Part shown: piece by piece, positions 62,755-64,000 of the stretch
How positions within the stretch are numbered: the stretch's first letter is position 1
How the letters are laid out: every line of letters begins with the position of its first letter
Origin: Pseudomonas putida W15Oct28
GTDB taxonomy: Bacteria; Pseudomonadota; Gammaproteobacteria; Pseudomonadales; Pseudomonadaceae
Length of the DNA: 64,000 nucleotides
Assembly: GCF_000708715.2 (NCBI RefSeq)
Contig: NZ_JENB01000003.1
Coordinates: forward strand, 63,754 to 127,753
Reading direction: 5' to 3'
Notes under the pieces: model-generated
Told to the model about the DNA's origin: nothing
Databases searched by the model: none
The model's input: the letters and a program-made list of their open reading frames with translations, nothing else
Position numbers and translations under genes: made by a program

Positions 62755-64000
62755 ATGTCCGATTCATCAACGCCCCTTGACGATGCCGCCCCTTCAACCA
62801 GCAAAGCCCGCAGCCCGCTCAGCCGTGTGCTCTCGCCCATTCGCGGGCGGTTGGCGCTGTCGGCATTTCTGGCCGCTGTAGGTTCGATGCTGGCTTTGGT
62901 ACCGCTGGCAGGCATTGCGCACATCGCACACCTGGCCTTGAGCGAAACCGCCACATCGGGCGCCATTGGCCGGGCCATCGCAGCCAGCATCGCCAGCCTG
63001 TTCACCGGCATGGCCCTGATCACCGCGGCCGAAATGCTGGCGCACCAGGCCGACAACCACATCACCCACCACTTGCGCGTGGCGATCGGCCAGCGCCTGA
63101 TGCAAGTGCCACTCGGCTGGTTCAGCGAGCGGGCATCAAGCGAAGTGAAACGGGCCATGCAGGACGACATCGGCACACTGCACAGCCTGACCGCGCACTT
63201 TTTCACCACGCTGGGCCGCGCCGTGGGCGCCGTGCTGATTTCCGTGGCCTACCTGTTCGCCATGGACTGGCGCCTTGCCGTGGTCGTGCTGCTGCCCTTC
63301 CCGGCGTTCTTCCTGTTTCTGCACCGGGCCATAAAGGCCAGCGCAGCGCATATGGGTGATGTGGTTGCGGGCATGGGGCGCATCGACAACGCGGTGGTCG
63401 AGTTCGTCAATGGCATGCCGCTGGTCAAGGCATTCGGCGGGCGCGGCAACGCGCAGGACCGCTACCGTGCAGCGGTCGATACCTTTGCCGACACCTTCAC
63501 CGGTTTCACCCGCCCACTGGTGGCGGCGATGGCACGGGCCAATGCCTTGATCGCCCCGGTGACGGTACTGGGCATCGTGCTGCTGGCAGGCATGGCGTTC
63601 GTGGCCCTGGGCTGGATAGAGCCGCTACAGATACTGCCCTTTGCCCTGGTCACACCTGGGTTGTGCGCGCCGCTGCAGTTGTTGCACTACATCACCCACG
63701 ACCTCAACAACGCGGTGGGGGCGGCCCAGCGGGTGCAGGCCCTGCTTGACACCCCGGTGCTGCCCGCCCCTGCGGTTGGCAGCCTGCCCAACGGCAGCGA
63801 AGTGCGCGTAGAGCATCTGAGCCATGCCTACGCCCCCGGCAACAACGTGCTCAATGACGTCAGCTTCACCTTGGCCCCCGGTACCACCACCGCCATCGTC
63901 GGCCCCTCTGGTGCCGGCAAGTCGACCCTGGCGCGCCTGCTGCTGCGGTTCTTCGACCCCGACGCCGGGCGCATCACCCTGGGCGGCGTCGACCTGCGGC
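62755..64000 (+). CDS. ABC transporter, fused membrane and ATP-binding domains (cut by window end)
   Basis: At least 415 residues, open to the last base. The membrane domain covers about residues 30-310 (helices near 35-55, 75-95, 145-185 and 260-300) and the ATPase domain begins at about 345 with [14 protein letters not shown], followed by Walker [14 protein letters not shown] (about 382-394). The signature and Walker B lie beyond the window. The type resembles IrtA/IrtB-like or general exporter half-transporters; a second half-transporter may follow. Start ATG 62755, the first in frame after the operator. Confidence 0.88.
   Translation, partial: MSDSSTPLDDAAPSTSKARSPLSRVLSPIRGRLALSAFLAAVGSMLALVPLAGIAHIAHLALSETATSGAIGRAIAASIASLFTGMALITAAEMLAHQADNHITHHLRVAIGQRLMQVPLGWFSERASSEVKRAMQDDIGTLHSLTAHFFTTLGRAVGAVLISVAYLFAMDWRLAVVVLLPFPAFFLFLHRAIKASAAHMGDVVAGMGRIDNAVVEFVNGMPLVKAFGGRGNAQDRYRAAVDTFADTFTGFTRPLVAAMARANALIAPVTVLGIVLLAGMAFVALGWIEPLQILPFALVTPGLCAPLQLLHYITHDLNNAVGAAQRVQALLDTPVLPAPAVGSLPNGSEVRVEHLSHAYAPGNNVLNDVSFTLAPGTTTAIVGPSGAGKSTLARLLLRFFDPDAGRITLGGVDLR

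Overview
The window is a high-GC chromosomal segment from a Pseudomonas, most probably of the P. putida group. This is inferred from three things: abundant paired REP elements of the P. putida type (arms such as GTGGGAGCGGCCTTG), protein sequences and gene order that match the P. putida galactarate/D-lysine region as I remember it, and an MvaT-family nucleoid protein. No database search was run. No rRNA, tRNA, CRISPR array, transposase or integrase was recognised.

Layout. 90-5402: RpiR regulator plus an amino-acid ABC transporter (binding protein, two permeases, ATPase) with a DadA/AmaD-type D-amino-acid dehydrogenase inside the operon, probably for D-lysine or another D-amino acid. 5889-6698: gamma-glutamyl-type class I amidotransferase (peptidase C26). 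7155-13843: galactarate/glucarate catabolism (kdgD, MFS transporter, garD, 2-oxoglutarate-semialdehyde dehydrogenase) with a GntR/FadR regulator; a shared operator-like motif lies before kdgD and before the regulator. 14042-20956: small membrane and secreted proteins, two LysR regulators, a quinone oxidoreductase, a YeeE/YedE sulfur transporter and a DMT-like protein. 21183-25793: TonB-dependent siderophore receptor, sorbosone-dehydrogenase-like lipoprotein with a DUF2231 membrane partner, and a small lipoprotein.

26111-45874: a type VI secretion effector/immunity array. There are four effector loci, of which only one (B, from 28778) is full length and carries a MIX motif. Four immunity-like membrane proteins follow them, and an orphan PAAR protein ends the array. 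The array is split by a 9-kb block of housekeeping-like genes: a methyltransferase, an OsmC-YcaO fusion, an isoquinoline-oxidoreductase-type molybdoenzyme (two subunits), its three-heme cytochrome c and an XdhC maturation factor. Effector copies A, C and D are each degraded differently, and one immunity gene has lost its stop and runs in frame into effector B. No T6SS structural gene or VgrG is present. An MvaT-like protein with an altered DNA-contact loop follows the PAAR gene.

46900-53194: an MFS transporter, a TIM-barrel isomerase/epimerase, a Gfo/Idh/MocA oxidoreductase, an IclR regulator and a KstD-like flavoprotein, with GAAC-N3-GTTC operator-like sites on both sides of the iclR gene. 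53439-58867: aldehyde dehydrogenase, zinc alcohol dehydrogenase, outer-membrane channel and an AcoR-like sigma-54 activator, with a good -24/-12 promoter before the aldehyde dehydrogenase; this looks like an aromatic or aryl-alcohol oxidation operon. 58871-61759: a large dCache-HAMP-GAF-HD-GYP sensor. 62028-64000: a TetR regulator divergent from an ABC exporter-type gene cut by the window end, with a strong palindrome between them.
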